Positions 1 to 8,146 of a stretch of DNA of 11,220 nt are shown one piece after another. The stretch lies in contig JALFCJ010000198.1 of the NCBI GenBank assembly GCA_022771185.1, positions 1 through 11,220 on the forward strand. The letters are read 5' to 3'. The notes under the pieces were generated by a model that saw only the letters and a program-made list of their open reading frames with translations, was not told the DNA's origin and did no database searches. Source of the stretch: Spirochaetales bacterium. Its GTDB lineage: Bacteria; Spirochaetota; Spirochaetia; Sphaerochaetales; Sphaerochaetaceae. Both the position numbers and the translations under genes were made by a program. The first letter of the stretch is position 1; each line of letters begins with the position of its first letter.

Positions 1-1205
1 GTATAGAGTGCGGCAAAAACAAGAGTACCTGCCAGTCCATATGTACGTCTATTTGTAATAGTCGTACCCACCATTCCTATAATAAAGAAAGGCATAAAAG
101 AAGCGATTTCAGTCCGTCCCTGATTAACCATAGCCCAAGAAATGAAGAATGCAAATAGTAAACAGACATCGATTACAGAAAGCATTATCAATGTATACTG
201 GGCCTTTCTATATGAGTATGGAACCAAAGAAAATTCATATACAAACCAGAAGATCAAGACAAAGGCCACAAGGATGACTCTAGGCAATACGGAGAGTGGG
301 GAAATATTAAACACTTTCTTTGTATTAAGTATTTCTAGAATATTGAGTTGCTCTTCAGTGACCAAGGTATCAGTCTTAAGAATATAATCCCCCTTCTCTA
401 TCTTCACAACCACAGGTTCCACTCTATTTCTGGCACTATCTACCTGACTTTTTGTATATATTTCATCGTATATGACATTTGGCTTTATGATCATTTGCGA
501 TAGATCTGCAATCAGCTGCATCTCATCAAAGGCCAAATTAGAGTAATTCTGTACCAAATACTGATAAATAGAAGACCTAAGAGAAGTAGGTGTAGTACAT
601 TCACCTATTCCTATTTCTTTTTTATTTAAAGAATAAGGAAGATCTGAAGAACTCTCAGCTACAATCGTCTTCTTTCCTTCCTGCAGCACATGGGCTATAT
701 CAGATTCCTGAAATACACCGTTTCTAATAAAGTAATCGACAGTCTCCCTGGTAAGTGCTGCGACTTTCTCGCCCCCATCACCGATTTTAGTGGCAAGGAT
801 GATATACCCTTTCATCGCTTCACTTATATCTTCTTTTATCTCACCAGTCTTTGCATATTCCTCAATTAAAGAATATAGGTTTTCGCACGTGTTCTTCATC
901 TCCATAGTTGCACTATAAGAGTAAGTGAAATATGGAATGACTTTTGCTTCTGCTTCATCTTTTAGTTTCTTTGTAGATTCTTCATCAATAAAGGTAAAAG
1001 CAATAGGAGAAATCAAGTCTTCGTCACTAAGCTCATTGGCTTTATATTCCCTAGTGGTCTTTACAGAGAGAAGCATATTGGAAGAGAGAAAAATAGGTAT
1101 TCCAACACCGAGAATCAAAGAAATGACCATCAATGATATAAATGCAGAAAGCTGCACTTTTGAAAAGAGAGTAAAATCAATGGGTAATTTCTTTTTATTT
1201 GCCAT
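1..1205 (-). CDS. PgpH/YqfF-type 7TM-HD phosphohydrolase, N-terminal part (runs off window)
   Basis: This is the N-terminal 401 residues of a 7TM-HD membrane protein; members of the family such as PgpH hydrolyse cyclic di-AMP. A short basic N-terminus (MANKKK) is followed by a first membrane helix at about residues 18-40. A large extracytoplasmic region at about 41-304 fits the 7TMR-HDED domain and ends in a typical stretch (VVVKIEKGDYILKTDTLVTE, 266-285). A cluster of further helices follows at about 305-325, 336-360, 368-384 and from 388 on. The catalytic HD domain should lie beyond the window edge, so activity is inferred from the family only. Two in-frame ATG codons sit side by side at 1208 and 1205. 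The second has better spacing (6 nt) from GGAGG at 1216-1212 and is chosen. The gene overlaps the end of phoH by 11 bp, which suggests translational coupling. The phoH / HD hydrolase / ybeY order is widely conserved in bacteria. Confidence 0.88.
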   Translation of the reverse strand, partial: MANKKKLPIDFTLFSKVQLSAFISLMVISLILGVGIPIFLSSNMLLSVKTTREYKANELSDEDLISPIAFTFIDEESTKKLKDEAEAKVIPYFTYSYSATMEMKNTCENLYSLIEEYAKTGEIKEDISEAMKGYIILATKIGDGGEKVAALTRETVDYFIRNGVFQESDIAHVLQEGKKTIVAESSSDLPYSLNKKEIGIGECTTPTSLRSSIYQYLVQNYSNLAFDEMQLIADLSQMIIKPNVIYDEIYTKSQVDSARNRVEPVVVKIEKGDYILKTDTLVTEEQLNILEILNTKKVFNISPLSVLPRVILVAFVLIFWFVYEFSLVPYSYRKAQYTLIMLSVIDVCLLFAFFISWAMVNQGRTEIASFMPFFIIGMVGTTITNRRTYGLAGTLVFAALY

Positions 1206-2154
1206 CATTCTCCTCCAGGGAATAAGCCTTGACTATTTCCCTAACAATGCGGGACCTGACAGTGTCCCTATGGGAAAATCTTACCACAGAGAGAGACTCT
1301 ATTCCACAAAGTATATTCATTGCTTCCGTAAATCCACTGTCACTCTTTTTGGGAAGATCGATTTGAGTAGGGTCCCCGGTAATGACAGCTGTACTTGATT
1401 CTCCGATACGAGTAAGGAACATTCTCATCTGTCCACTTGTTGTGTTCTGAGCCTCGTCCAGTATTACCACACTGTTATTCAGACTTCGCCCCCTCATATA
1501 TGCAAGTGGTGCTATTTCTATAGTACCGTTCTCTTCTAGTCTTTTTATCTGCTGTGGATTAAGTAATAGGTCCATAGCATCATATAAAGGTCTCAGATAT
1601 GGATTTAGTTTCTGTGACAGGTCTCCCGGCAAGAAACCAAGAGACTCTCCTGCCTCTACTACAGGGCGAGTCATGACAATCTTATTTTTTCTACCACTAA
1701 ATACTTCTTCGAGAGCATATGCAACAGCAAGAAATGTCTTGCCGGTTCCAGCAGGGCCTGAAGCAAATATTATCTGGTTGGAAGCAAGGGCATTAATAAA
1801 TTCTTTTTGATTCTTTGTCTTAGGCCAAACAGTCTTACCCAAAACAGAAATAGTCTCTTTCGTGACTCTATCCTTGGTTATTACCTCTTCCTTTTCTTCC
1901 TCTTCCAATTCTTGACTGACGGCCTGAAACTCCATATATATCTCGCCTTCATCAAGGACACCTCTTTCCCTACCTTTCTCCTCTAGTCTCTTCATCAATG
2001 GCAAGAATTTATTATTGTTACGGAATATTGTTAGACTATCTCCCCTAACAGCCAAATCAGAGCCTAAAATCAATTCAAGATAAGAGAGATTTCTATCATT
2101 AGGACCAAGAACGCTTTCAGCGCTATCGTCTCCAAATACATATGTTTCAGCCAT
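1195..2154 (-). CDS. phoH: PhoH-family ATPase (YbeZ-like)
   Basis: This is a cytoplasmic P-loop NTPase of the PhoH/YbeZ family, linked to RNA metabolism and usually encoded beside ybeY; its exact role is unsettled. Numbering from the upstream ATG at 2172 (325 residues), the N-terminal PhoH region covers about 10-85, a charged Glu/Lys linker about 88-105, and the ATPase core about 115-320. The core shows Walker A GPAGTGKT at 139-146, the family motif RPVVEAGE at 169-176, Walker B VVILDEAQN at 235-243 and GDPTQIDLP at 266-274. All are intact. I place the start at the second methionine (MAETYVFGDD, ATG at 2154), giving 319 residues. It is preceded by GGGAG at 2170-2166, whereas the ATG at 2172 has no visible ribosome binding site. 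With this start the gene begins 2 bp after the lptD stop; the longer form would overlap lptD by 16 bp. The 3' end overlaps the next gene. Confidence 0.96.
   Translation of the reverse strand: MAETYVFGDDSAESVLGPNDRNLSYLELILGSDLAVRGDSLTIFRNNNKFLPLMKRLEEKGRERGVLDEGEIYMEFQAVSQELEEEEKEEVITKDRVTKETISVLGKTVWPKTKNQKEFINALASNQIIFASGPAGTGKTFLAVAYALEEVFSGRKNKIVMTRPVVEAGESLGFLPGDLSQKLNPYLRPLYDAMDLLLNPQQIKRLEENGTIEIAPLAYMRGRSLNNSVVILDEAQNTTSGQMRMFLTRIGESSTAVITGDPTQIDLPKKSDSGFTEAMNILCGIESLSVVRFSHRDTVRSRIVREIVKAYSLEENDGK
1212..1216 (-). promoter_or_regulatory. Ribosome binding site of the 7TM-HD hydrolase
   Basis: GGAGG, extended to GGAGGAG at 1216-1210, lies within the last codons of phoH. It is 6 nt before the ATG at 1205 and 3 nt before the one at 1208. 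It is the strongest ribosome binding site in the window. Confidence 0.8.
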
Positions 2155-2156
2155 TA

Positions 2157-5100
2157 CTATATTCTCTCCCATACCAAAGAGCCGTCATCACCCTTGACTT
2201 GTCTCCAGTTTTCTTCGACCTTCAAATCAGGCATTGTCTTCCAGGACAAGAATATGGAAAGTGACGGCTGGAGTGTATATACACTACCACCTGTAACATT
2301 GGATTTTACAATCTCAGTGGAGTATTTGCAATTAAGGTTCCAGTCATCCATTACATGTATAGCCTCCATAGATATGGAACGAAGTATAAATGACGTATTA
2401 TTTCTTCCATCTCCGAAGAAATCCATGCTTCTAGCCAAATCTTCGAACAGGGATGATAAAGAGAACTTGTCTCCGACAAAATATGAACCTATGTTTCTAT
2501 TCTCTGTTATTAAGGAAAGCTTGAAATCCAAGAACTCTGCAATTGAGAACTTGATCTGTGGTTCAAGGGTAAATGACGACCTGTTTTTCTCTCTATTAAG
2601 ATAATTTAGAGATGACTTGAGAGTAAATGACAAGAATACTCTTCCTTTCCAGAACTGGACGCTCTTGGAATTGATGTCTGTCTTTATAGTTACTCTCTCT
2701 AGTTCAATCTTATTTGTTTCAATAGAAGAAAATACAATGGAGGAAGAAATAGCATCCATTTTTATATTTGTAGAGAGATAATTGAACCAATTCTTTTCAC
2801 CGACAGAATTCTCTGGGACATAATCGATCTTTTCTTCTATGCTCCACTTTTTGTTATCAGTAAACAAAGACAAGGAGCCATATAATCTCAATTTATTGCT
2901 TTCAAAGTGTCCAGTAAAACTCTCAAAATTATAGATAGATTCCACCGATGCGCTGATATTCGATGCATTGATGGCAAATTTAAGGTTACTTTTCTGTGGC
3001 TGTATGTTGTCATCCACCTCTTTAAAACTCCAAGAGAAAGATGAAGAGAATATGTTATATGCATAAGATATTGAGGGATTGATGGCAAAAGAAAGCGGAG
3101 GCAAGACAAAGGACACTTTGCCACTAAATTTACCAAGAGTAGTATCGAAGGATTTCGAGAACTGTAGTTCATGTGTCTTGACAGACGATTTATCCCAAGA
3201 AAATGGCGTCTCTTCTCTTTTATTGTTCTCATTTACATTTCCACTATTATAAACCTTTTCCTCGGACACATCGTCCAATGTATATAGTTTTAGAGACAAG
3301 TTATATGTCAAATAAATATATGGGATGGAAAGAGAAAGATTATTTGTTACAGAGATATTCTCTTTTCTTGTATTGGTTTCATAAGAACTATAGATACTTT
3401 TCGTGTTCTTCAAGGAATAAGACGGAGTCAAAGTGTCTTTGACTGTGAGATAATCTCCGACACCTGTGTTAAGCGTTGCTTTACCAGAGAATACATAAGA
3501 TGAACCAGAGCCTTTTTCTTCCCCTGCAGAGTATGATTTGTTATCAAGAATGTCACCAGAAAAAGACCAGCCCAGGTTAATATAAGTCTTACTGTTCTTC
3601 GTCTCTTTTTTTGTTTCTGCTCCTGTAAATGAATACTTATTTCCCAAAAGAGGATCCACCGTCTCATTATTATCTCCTTTTTTGTCCTCTGTCTTCTCTG
3701 CATTTGTATCTTTTTGGGTATTTGCCTTCAAATCCAAAAGAGAACCTGAGAGATAAAAAGAGAGAGACGGCGACACTATCTCAGAAACAAGGAACTCATC
3801 CTTAGAAGAGTTGTAATTATAAGTCTCTTTAAAAGATATATTCTTCAAATTCAATGAAGAGAGAAAGAAACCCGTATACTTTCCTGGTAGACTCCATGAG
3901 CCCGAAAGAGTCCTGGAGAAAGATGAGATAGAGCTCTTATCCTTGGGCAATGTGGTCTCCTCTCCCAATAGTGGACTTATTGAGAAACCTGTAAGACGGG
4001 AAGAGAAATCTCTTAATACATATTGGTCTGAGTAAAATGGGAAACTTGCCTTGATATTGAAGCCCCATGTAGACAACTCAAGAGAGTTATCTCCATAGAA
4101 TCTGAACTTATCATTAGTTTTCTTTACAGGAGAAGTATATCCGATACCATCCAGGAACTTTATCTTCAATTTTCCGTCAAACAGGTTAATGGCACCATCA
4201 AGTGCGACATGAAGCCCTCCTTTAGGAAGAGAAGTTCCGTTGGATCCCGAGTAAGAGTCCACTAAGAGAGCGAGATGACTCTTGGTTTTACTTACCCAAG
4301 AAGAGAAACTGTCCTCATCTTCTTTTGCACCATAATAAAAACCTTTGGGCACAAAGGAGCTTTGGTCATCTGTAGACTTGAGGATTGCTGAGAATGAGCT
4401 TGATTCATCCACTTCTTCAAGCTCTGGATAATTTCCAAAGAGCTCAAAAGTAGTGTTAACAAAGGCACCTTTGTTAGAACTAAAGCCAAAGACAGGATTA
4501 CCAAGAATTCTTGATCCCGGATAAAAGAAGAATGGCAAATAAAATATAGGCACTCTTCCTATGTTGAAAAATACGGAAGAAAGGAACATGTCTTCCCCAG
4601 GAAGAATGGCGATGCGAGAGGCAGAGATAGAAGAGTATGCATGCTTAGGGTTAGAAGTAATATAACCTTCATCATAAAGCATATAACCAGAGGAAGAATA
4701 AGAAAGAGTTTCACCTGTAGTATAGAATGAAACACTTTCGCCTTCACTGTTTTTTCTCTCAGTCTCTGTAGTTCCTCCGCTTATGACAAAATCACCCTTC
4801 TCCCATAGAAGAGAAAAAACATCTGCGTTAATCTCCTGAATTGCTGCGTCTTTGCTGTTGTCTTTAAACACCACAGTACCAAGTGCAGTTATCTTTTTAT
4901 TCTCAGTGTCGAGTATCAAAGAAGATGAAGAGAGGGTCTTGGGCTTTTCTTCTCCATACTGGAATGATATGGAGACATTTCCTTCCAGTATCATAGTGCC
5001 GTCCACTTCTCTAAGGTTATCGGCATTATTGATCTGAAGAGTATATCGGGATTCTTCTTTTTCCTCCTCTTCAACTTTTAATGTGACTTCCTCCAATCCC

Positions 5101-5282
5101 AAAGCTTCAAAAATTCTACTTCTAATTTCATCATCACTTCCACTTGTATCCACTCCCCTCTCCCGTGCAATAGACTTCAAAACCTCTCCTTCGGCAAACA
5201 TAATGGTCTCTCCGCTAAGGGAGAAAGCCCAAGAGAGGGAGAAGAGAAAACATAACAATAGAAGCAATAATCTTTTCTTCAA
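2157..5282 (-). CDS. lptD: LptD/OstA-like outer-membrane beta-barrel protein
   Basis: This 1041-residue exported protein resembles LptD, the outer-membrane translocon that in diderms inserts lipopolysaccharide. A signal peptide spans about residues 1-19 (Leu-rich, ending SWA before F20). A SAP-like helix-rich motif follows at about 33-62, then an OstA/LptA-type beta domain at about 78-230. The hallmark stretch VPIFYLPFFFYPG (244-256) leads into a long Ser/aromatic barrel region to the C-terminus. A hydrophilic Lys/Glu/Asn/Thr-rich segment at about 520-565 is probably a surface loop. E. coli LptD is 784 residues, so this barrel region is much larger. The mature protein has a single cysteine (C985), so the paired disulfides of E. 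coli LptD cannot form. About 25 residues follow the last obvious strand. The start is TTG at 5282, sharing TTGA with the uvrA stop; the signal peptide begins right there, which supports it. Treponemes are thought to lack classical LPS, so the substrate is unknown. Confidence 0.88.
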   Translation of the reverse strand: MKKRLLLLLLCFLFSLSWAFSLSGETIMFAEGEVLKSIARERGVDTSGSDDEIRSRIFEALGLEEVTLKVEEEEKEESRYTLQINNADNLREVDGTMILEGNVSISFQYGEEKPKTLSSSSLILDTENKKITALGTVVFKDNSKDAAIQEINADVFSLLWEKGDFVISGGTTETERKNSEGESVSFYTTGETLSYSSSGYMLYDEGYITSNPKHAYSSISASRIAILPGEDMFLSSVFFNIGRVPIFYLPFFFYPGSRILGNPVFGFSSNKGAFVNTTFELFGNYPELEEVDESSSFSAILKSTDDQSSFVPKGFYYGAKEDEDSFSSWVSKTKSHLALLVDSYSGSNGTSLPKGGLHVALDGAINLFDGKLKIKFLDGIGYTSPVKKTNDKFRFYGDNSLELSTWGFNIKASFPFYSDQYVLRDFSSRLTGFSISPLLGEETTLPKDKSSISSFSRTLSGSWSLPGKYTGFFLSSLNLKNISFKETYNYNSSKDEFLVSEIVSPSLSFYLSGSLLDLKANTQKDTNAEKTEDKKGDNNETVDPLLGNKYSFTGAETKKETKNSKTYINLGWSFSGDILDNKSYSAGEEKGSGSSYVFSGKATLNTGVGDYLTVKDTLTPSYSLKNTKSIYSSYETNTRKENISVTNNLSLSIPYIYLTYNLSLKLYTLDDVSEEKVYNSGNVNENNKREETPFSWDKSSVKTHELQFSKSFDTTLGKFSGKVSFVLPPLSFAINPSISYAYNIFSSSFSWSFKEVDDNIQPQKSNLKFAINASNISASVESIYNFESFTGHFESNKLRLYGSLSLFTDNKKWSIEEKIDYVPENSVGEKNWFNYLSTNIKMDAISSSIVFSSIETNKIELERVTIKTDINSKSVQFWKGRVFLSFTLKSSLNYLNREKNRSSFTLEPQIKFSIAEFLDFKLSLITENRNIGSYFVGDKFSLSSLFEDLARSMDFFGDGRNNTSFILRSISMEAIHVMDDWNLNCKYSTEIVKSNVTGGSVYTLQPSLSIFLSWKTMPDLKVEENWRQVKGDDGSLVWERI
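2166..2170 (-). promoter_or_regulatory. Ribosome binding site of phoH
   Basis: GGGAG at the very end of lptD lies about 11 nt before the ATG at 2154. It favours that methionine over the one at 2172, which has only TTTGGT upstream. Confidence 0.6.
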
Positions 5283-8095
5283 CGTAGGAATTTCCTTAAA
5301 AAGTATCCAGTGTAACTTGCCTTGGAGTCAACAATTCTTTCAGGTTCGCCTTCAGCAACTATAGTTCCTCCACCGTCCCCGCCTTCAGGGCCAAGATCCA
5401 CTATCCAGTCTGCACACTTGATCACATCCAAATTATGCTCGATGACAACTACAGTATTTCCTTGGTCTACTAAGGTCTGCAATACCTCCAAAAGCTTTTT
5501 TACATCTGCAAAATGAAGGCCTGTAGTAGGTTCATCCAGGATATACAGAGTCTTACCTGTCTGGATTTTTGAGAGTTCCAATGCAAGCTTGACTCTTTGG
5601 GCCTCACCACCGCTGAGAGTAAGAGCACTTTGTCCCAGTTTGACATAATCCAACCCTACATCCATCAGTGTCTTAAGTTTCCTTCTGATCTTTGTATGAG
5701 CAGAGAAGAACTCATAGGCTTCAGCAACTGTCATATCCAAGACTTCACTTATATTCTTACCTTTATATGTAACAGCCAAGGTCTCTTTGTTATATCTCTT
5801 TCCACCACAGACATCACACTTTACATATACATCAGACAAGAAATGCATCTCTATTTTTATTGTACCGTCACCTGAGCAGTTCTCACATCTTCCGCCAGGA
5901 ATATTGAAAGAGAAGCGACCAGCATTATAACCTCTTGCCTTTGCTTCAGGTAGAGATGCATATAACTCTCTTATAGGACCGAAGAGATCGATATATGTAG
6001 CCGGGTTGGATCTTGGGGTTCTGCCGATAGGGCTCTGGTCAATGGCAACAAGTTTATCGATGAACTCCAATCCTTCTATAGATTCGTAACCATCTTTCTT
6101 TTCTTTCTTTTTAAAGAGCTTACGCTTTACAGCAGGCTGTAATATTTCATTTAAGAATGTAGACTTACCTGAGCCTGAGACCCCTGTTATACAGACAAAC
6201 TTTCCTAGAGGAATCTCTACGTCGATGTTCTTCAGGTTATTTTTAGAGCAGCCTTTTACTTTGATGCTCTTTCCATTTCCTTCTCTTCTTGTTTCAGGAA
6301 CATCGATAGTCAGGGCATGAGATAAATAACGGCCAGTGATGGAATCAGGGTTTTTCTCTATTTCTTCGGGTGTCCCCTTTGCTATTATTTCTCCTCCCCT
6401 GTCTCCGGCTCCAGGACCTAGGTCAACTACATAGTCCGCTTCCCTGATTGTATCTTCATCGTGCTCCACAACAAGGACAGTGTTGCCAAGATTCTTCAGT
6501 CTTTTTAGTGTATCTATCAGTTTTTGGTTGTCTCTCTGATGTAGTCCTATGCTTGGTTCATCCAAAACATACAAAACTCCAGTAAGAGCGGAACCGATTT
6601 GGGTGGCAAGTCTTATTCTTTGGCTCTCACCGCCGCTGAGAGTCGCAGCATATCTATAAAGGGTAAGATAACCTAGACCTACGTCATTAAGGAATGTCAA
6701 ACGCGACATGATTTCTTTAAGTATCTGACCGGATATCTCTTTTTCTGTAGGAGACAACTCTAATTTAGAGAAGAAATTAAGAGATTCTTTTACACTCATT
6801 CTTGTTGCATCTATGATAGATAACCCGTTTACTTTAACTGAAAGAGCTTCTTTTCTTAGTCTCTCACCGTGACAGGCTGAGCACTCCACTTCAGACATAA
6901 AGTCTTGGTAGAAAGTCACCATATTCATAGACTCGGTCATCTTCTTTCGTCTAGTAAGTTCAGGTATTATACCTTCGTAGCTTTTATGCTGGGTATATGT
7001 AGTGCCATTGGAGGAAGTATAACTATAATCCAGTTCGTCTCCACCGCCATACATCATAATATCCAAGAACCAATCGGGAAGATCGGCTATAGGAGTAGAT
7101 AGTTTGTAGCCGTAGTGGGAATAGAGCGTCTCCAATCCAGCCCTGTAAGTCTTTGCCTTTGGACTATGTGTCGCTATACCGCCATCATTGTAACTGAGAC
7201 TTCTATCGGGAATGATCTTGTCAACATCAAACTCTTCCGAGTATCCAAGGCCGTTACACTTAGGACAAGCACCAATGGGAGAGTTGAAAGAGAAGAATCT
7301 AGGTTCTATTTCAGGTATTGTTATTCCGCAGTCAGGGCAAGAGTTCTTCTGGTTATAGAGCTCCCTCACTCCTTCGTCCACATAAAAGACTTCAACTAAG
7401 CCTCCGCTCATATCGCAGGCTTTCTCAACAGCTTCGCTGATACGTGTCCTAGCCTTTTTGTTATTCTTTACTCTATCTACAACAATTGATACGTTGTGTT
7501 TTAGCTTTTTCTCTATCTGAGGTATGCCTTCATCCAGGTTATATATCTTTCCATCGATTTCAGCCTTCATATAACCTATCTTTAATGCATCTTCCAATAC
7601 CTGTCGATACTCACCTTTTTTGCCTCGTGCAAGAGGAGAAAGGATCATAAGTTTTCCATCTTCAGGGTGTGAGAAGATAAAGTCCATAATCTGGTCTATG
7701 GATACTTCAGTTATTTCTCTTCCACACTTCGGGCAGTATAAATGGCCTATTCTAGCCCAAAGAAGTCTATAGTAGTCATAGATTTCGGTAACTGTCCCAA
7801 CTGTTGAACGAGGGTTTCTGTTTGTAGATTTCTGTTCAATGGCAATGGCAGGGCTCAGGCCTTCGATACTGTCCACATCAGGCTTTTCAAGTCGGCCTAA
7901 GAACATTCTTGCATAGGAGGACAAAGATTCCATATATCTTCTTTGACCTTCTGCAAATATAGTATCAAAAGCAAGGCTGCTCTTTCCTGACCCGCTTAAG
8001 CCTGATATGACTACAAGAGAGTTTTTAGGGAGAGTTATATCTACATTCTTTAGATTATGTTCCCTGGCACCCTTGACTACTATTTTATCATTCAT
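5279..8095 (-). CDS. uvrA: UvrABC excinuclease subunit A
   Basis: UvrA is the damage-recognition ATPase of nucleotide excision repair; it dimerises, loads UvrB on lesions and acts in the cytoplasm on DNA. This copy has 938 residues, against 940 in E. coli. It shows tandem ABC modules: Walker A SGLSGSGKSS (31-40) and GVSGSGKST (638-646), signatures LSGGESQRI (486-494) and LSGGEAQRV (827-835), and Walker B YVLDEPS (509-515) and YILDEPT (851-857). Zinc-binding cysteines are all present: C121/C124 with C405/C408, C253/C256/C277/C280, and C737/C740/C760/C763. It therefore looks fully functional. The reading frame stays open 18 codons further upstream, to 8149. The ATG at 8095 is preferred because GGAG at 8106-8103 lies 7 nt before it, the family homology begins there, and the extra codons would run through palindromic leader DNA. 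The stop overlaps the lptD start by 4 bp, so the two are probably translated in a coupled way. Confidence 0.98.
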   Translation of the reverse strand: MNDKIVVKGAREHNLKNVDITLPKNSLVVISGLSGSGKSSLAFDTIFAEGQRRYMESLSSYARMFLGRLEKPDVDSIEGLSPAIAIEQKSTNRNPRSTVGTVTEIYDYYRLLWARIGHLYCPKCGREITEVSIDQIMDFIFSHPEDGKLMILSPLARGKKGEYRQVLEDALKIGYMKAEIDGKIYNLDEGIPQIEKKLKHNVSIVVDRVKNNKKARTRISEAVEKACDMSGGLVEVFYVDEGVRELYNQKNSCPDCGITIPEIEPRFFSFNSPIGACPKCNGLGYSEEFDVDKIIPDRSLSYNDGGIATHSPKAKTYRAGLETLYSHYGYKLSTPIADLPDWFLDIMMYGGGDELDYSYTSSNGTTYTQHKSYEGIIPELTRRKKMTESMNMVTFYQDFMSEVECSACHGERLRKEALSVKVNGLSIIDATRMSVKESLNFFSKLELSPTEKEISGQILKEIMSRLTFLNDVGLGYLTLYRYAATLSGGESQRIRLATQIGSALTGVLYVLDEPSIGLHQRDNQKLIDTLKRLKNLGNTVLVVEHDEDTIREADYVVDLGPGAGDRGGEIIAKGTPEEIEKNPDSITGRYLSHALTIDVPETRREGNGKSIKVKGCSKNNLKNIDVEIPLGKFVCITGVSGSGKSTFLNEILQPAVKRKLFKKKEKKDGYESIEGLEFIDKLVAIDQSPIGRTPRSNPATYIDLFGPIRELYASLPEAKARGYNAGRFSFNIPGGRCENCSGDGTIKIEMHFLSDVYVKCDVCGGKRYNKETLAVTYKGKNISEVLDMTVAEAYEFFSAHTKIRRKLKTLMDVGLDYVKLGQSALTLSGGEAQRVKLALELSKIQTGKTLYILDEPTTGLHFADVKKLLEVLQTLVDQGNTVVVIEHNLDVIKCADWIVDLGPEGGDGGGTIVAEGEPERIVDSKASYTGYFLRKFLR
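5293..5297 (-). promoter_or_regulatory. Ribosome binding site of lptD
   Basis: AAGGA inside the 3' end of uvrA lies about 10 nt before the TTG start at 5282. It is a moderate site with long spacing. Together with the TTGA stop/start overlap it suggests lptD translation depends partly on ribosomes finishing uvrA. Confidence 0.5.
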
Positions 8096-8102
8096 TGTTT
8101 TT

Positions 8103-8106
8103 CTCC
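8103..8106 (-). promoter_or_regulatory. Ribosome binding site of uvrA
   Basis: GGAG lies 7 nt before the ATG at 8095. It decides the start against the longer open frame that reaches 8149. Confidence 0.8.
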
Positions 8107-8115
8107 AAGAAATAT

Positions 8116-8126
8116 GTGTCTGACAC
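8116..8126. repeat. Perfect palindrome, 5+1+5 bp, in uvrA leader
   Basis: The sequence GTGTC-T-GACAC is a perfect inverted repeat around a single central base. Its centre lies about 17.5 bp from that of the larger palindrome next to it, under two helical turns. It sits 20 bp before the uvrA start codon, so a bound protein or an RNA fold here could affect expression of uvrA. Confidence 0.7.
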
Positions 8127-8130
8127 TTCT

Positions 8131-8146
8131 TCCTATTAGAATAGGA
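8131..8146. repeat. Perfect palindrome, 7+2+7 bp, in uvrA leader
   Basis: The sequence TCCTATT-AG-AATAGGA reads as a perfect inverted repeat with a 2-bp centre. As RNA it would make a 6-bp hairpin with a 4-nt loop. No T-run follows it on either strand, so it is not a standard terminator. It could be an operator for a dimeric regulator. Confidence 0.75.

Noticed and set aside
925..1398. A 157-codon plus-strand open frame, and several similar ones elsewhere.
   Set aside because: It lies antisense to the 7TM-HD hydrolase and phoH, both well supported by motifs, and has no family resemblance or ribosome binding site.
3588..3725. The Lys/Glu/Asn/Thr-rich segment of the LptD-like protein as an insertion or repeat element.
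   Set aside because: It is in frame, shows no repeated unit and sits between predicted strands. A long surface loop explains it.
5250..5282. Cys11 in the LptD-like signal peptide as a lipoprotein site.
   Set aside because: Only ten residues precede it and Leu is at the -1 position. A signal peptidase I site after SWA fits better.
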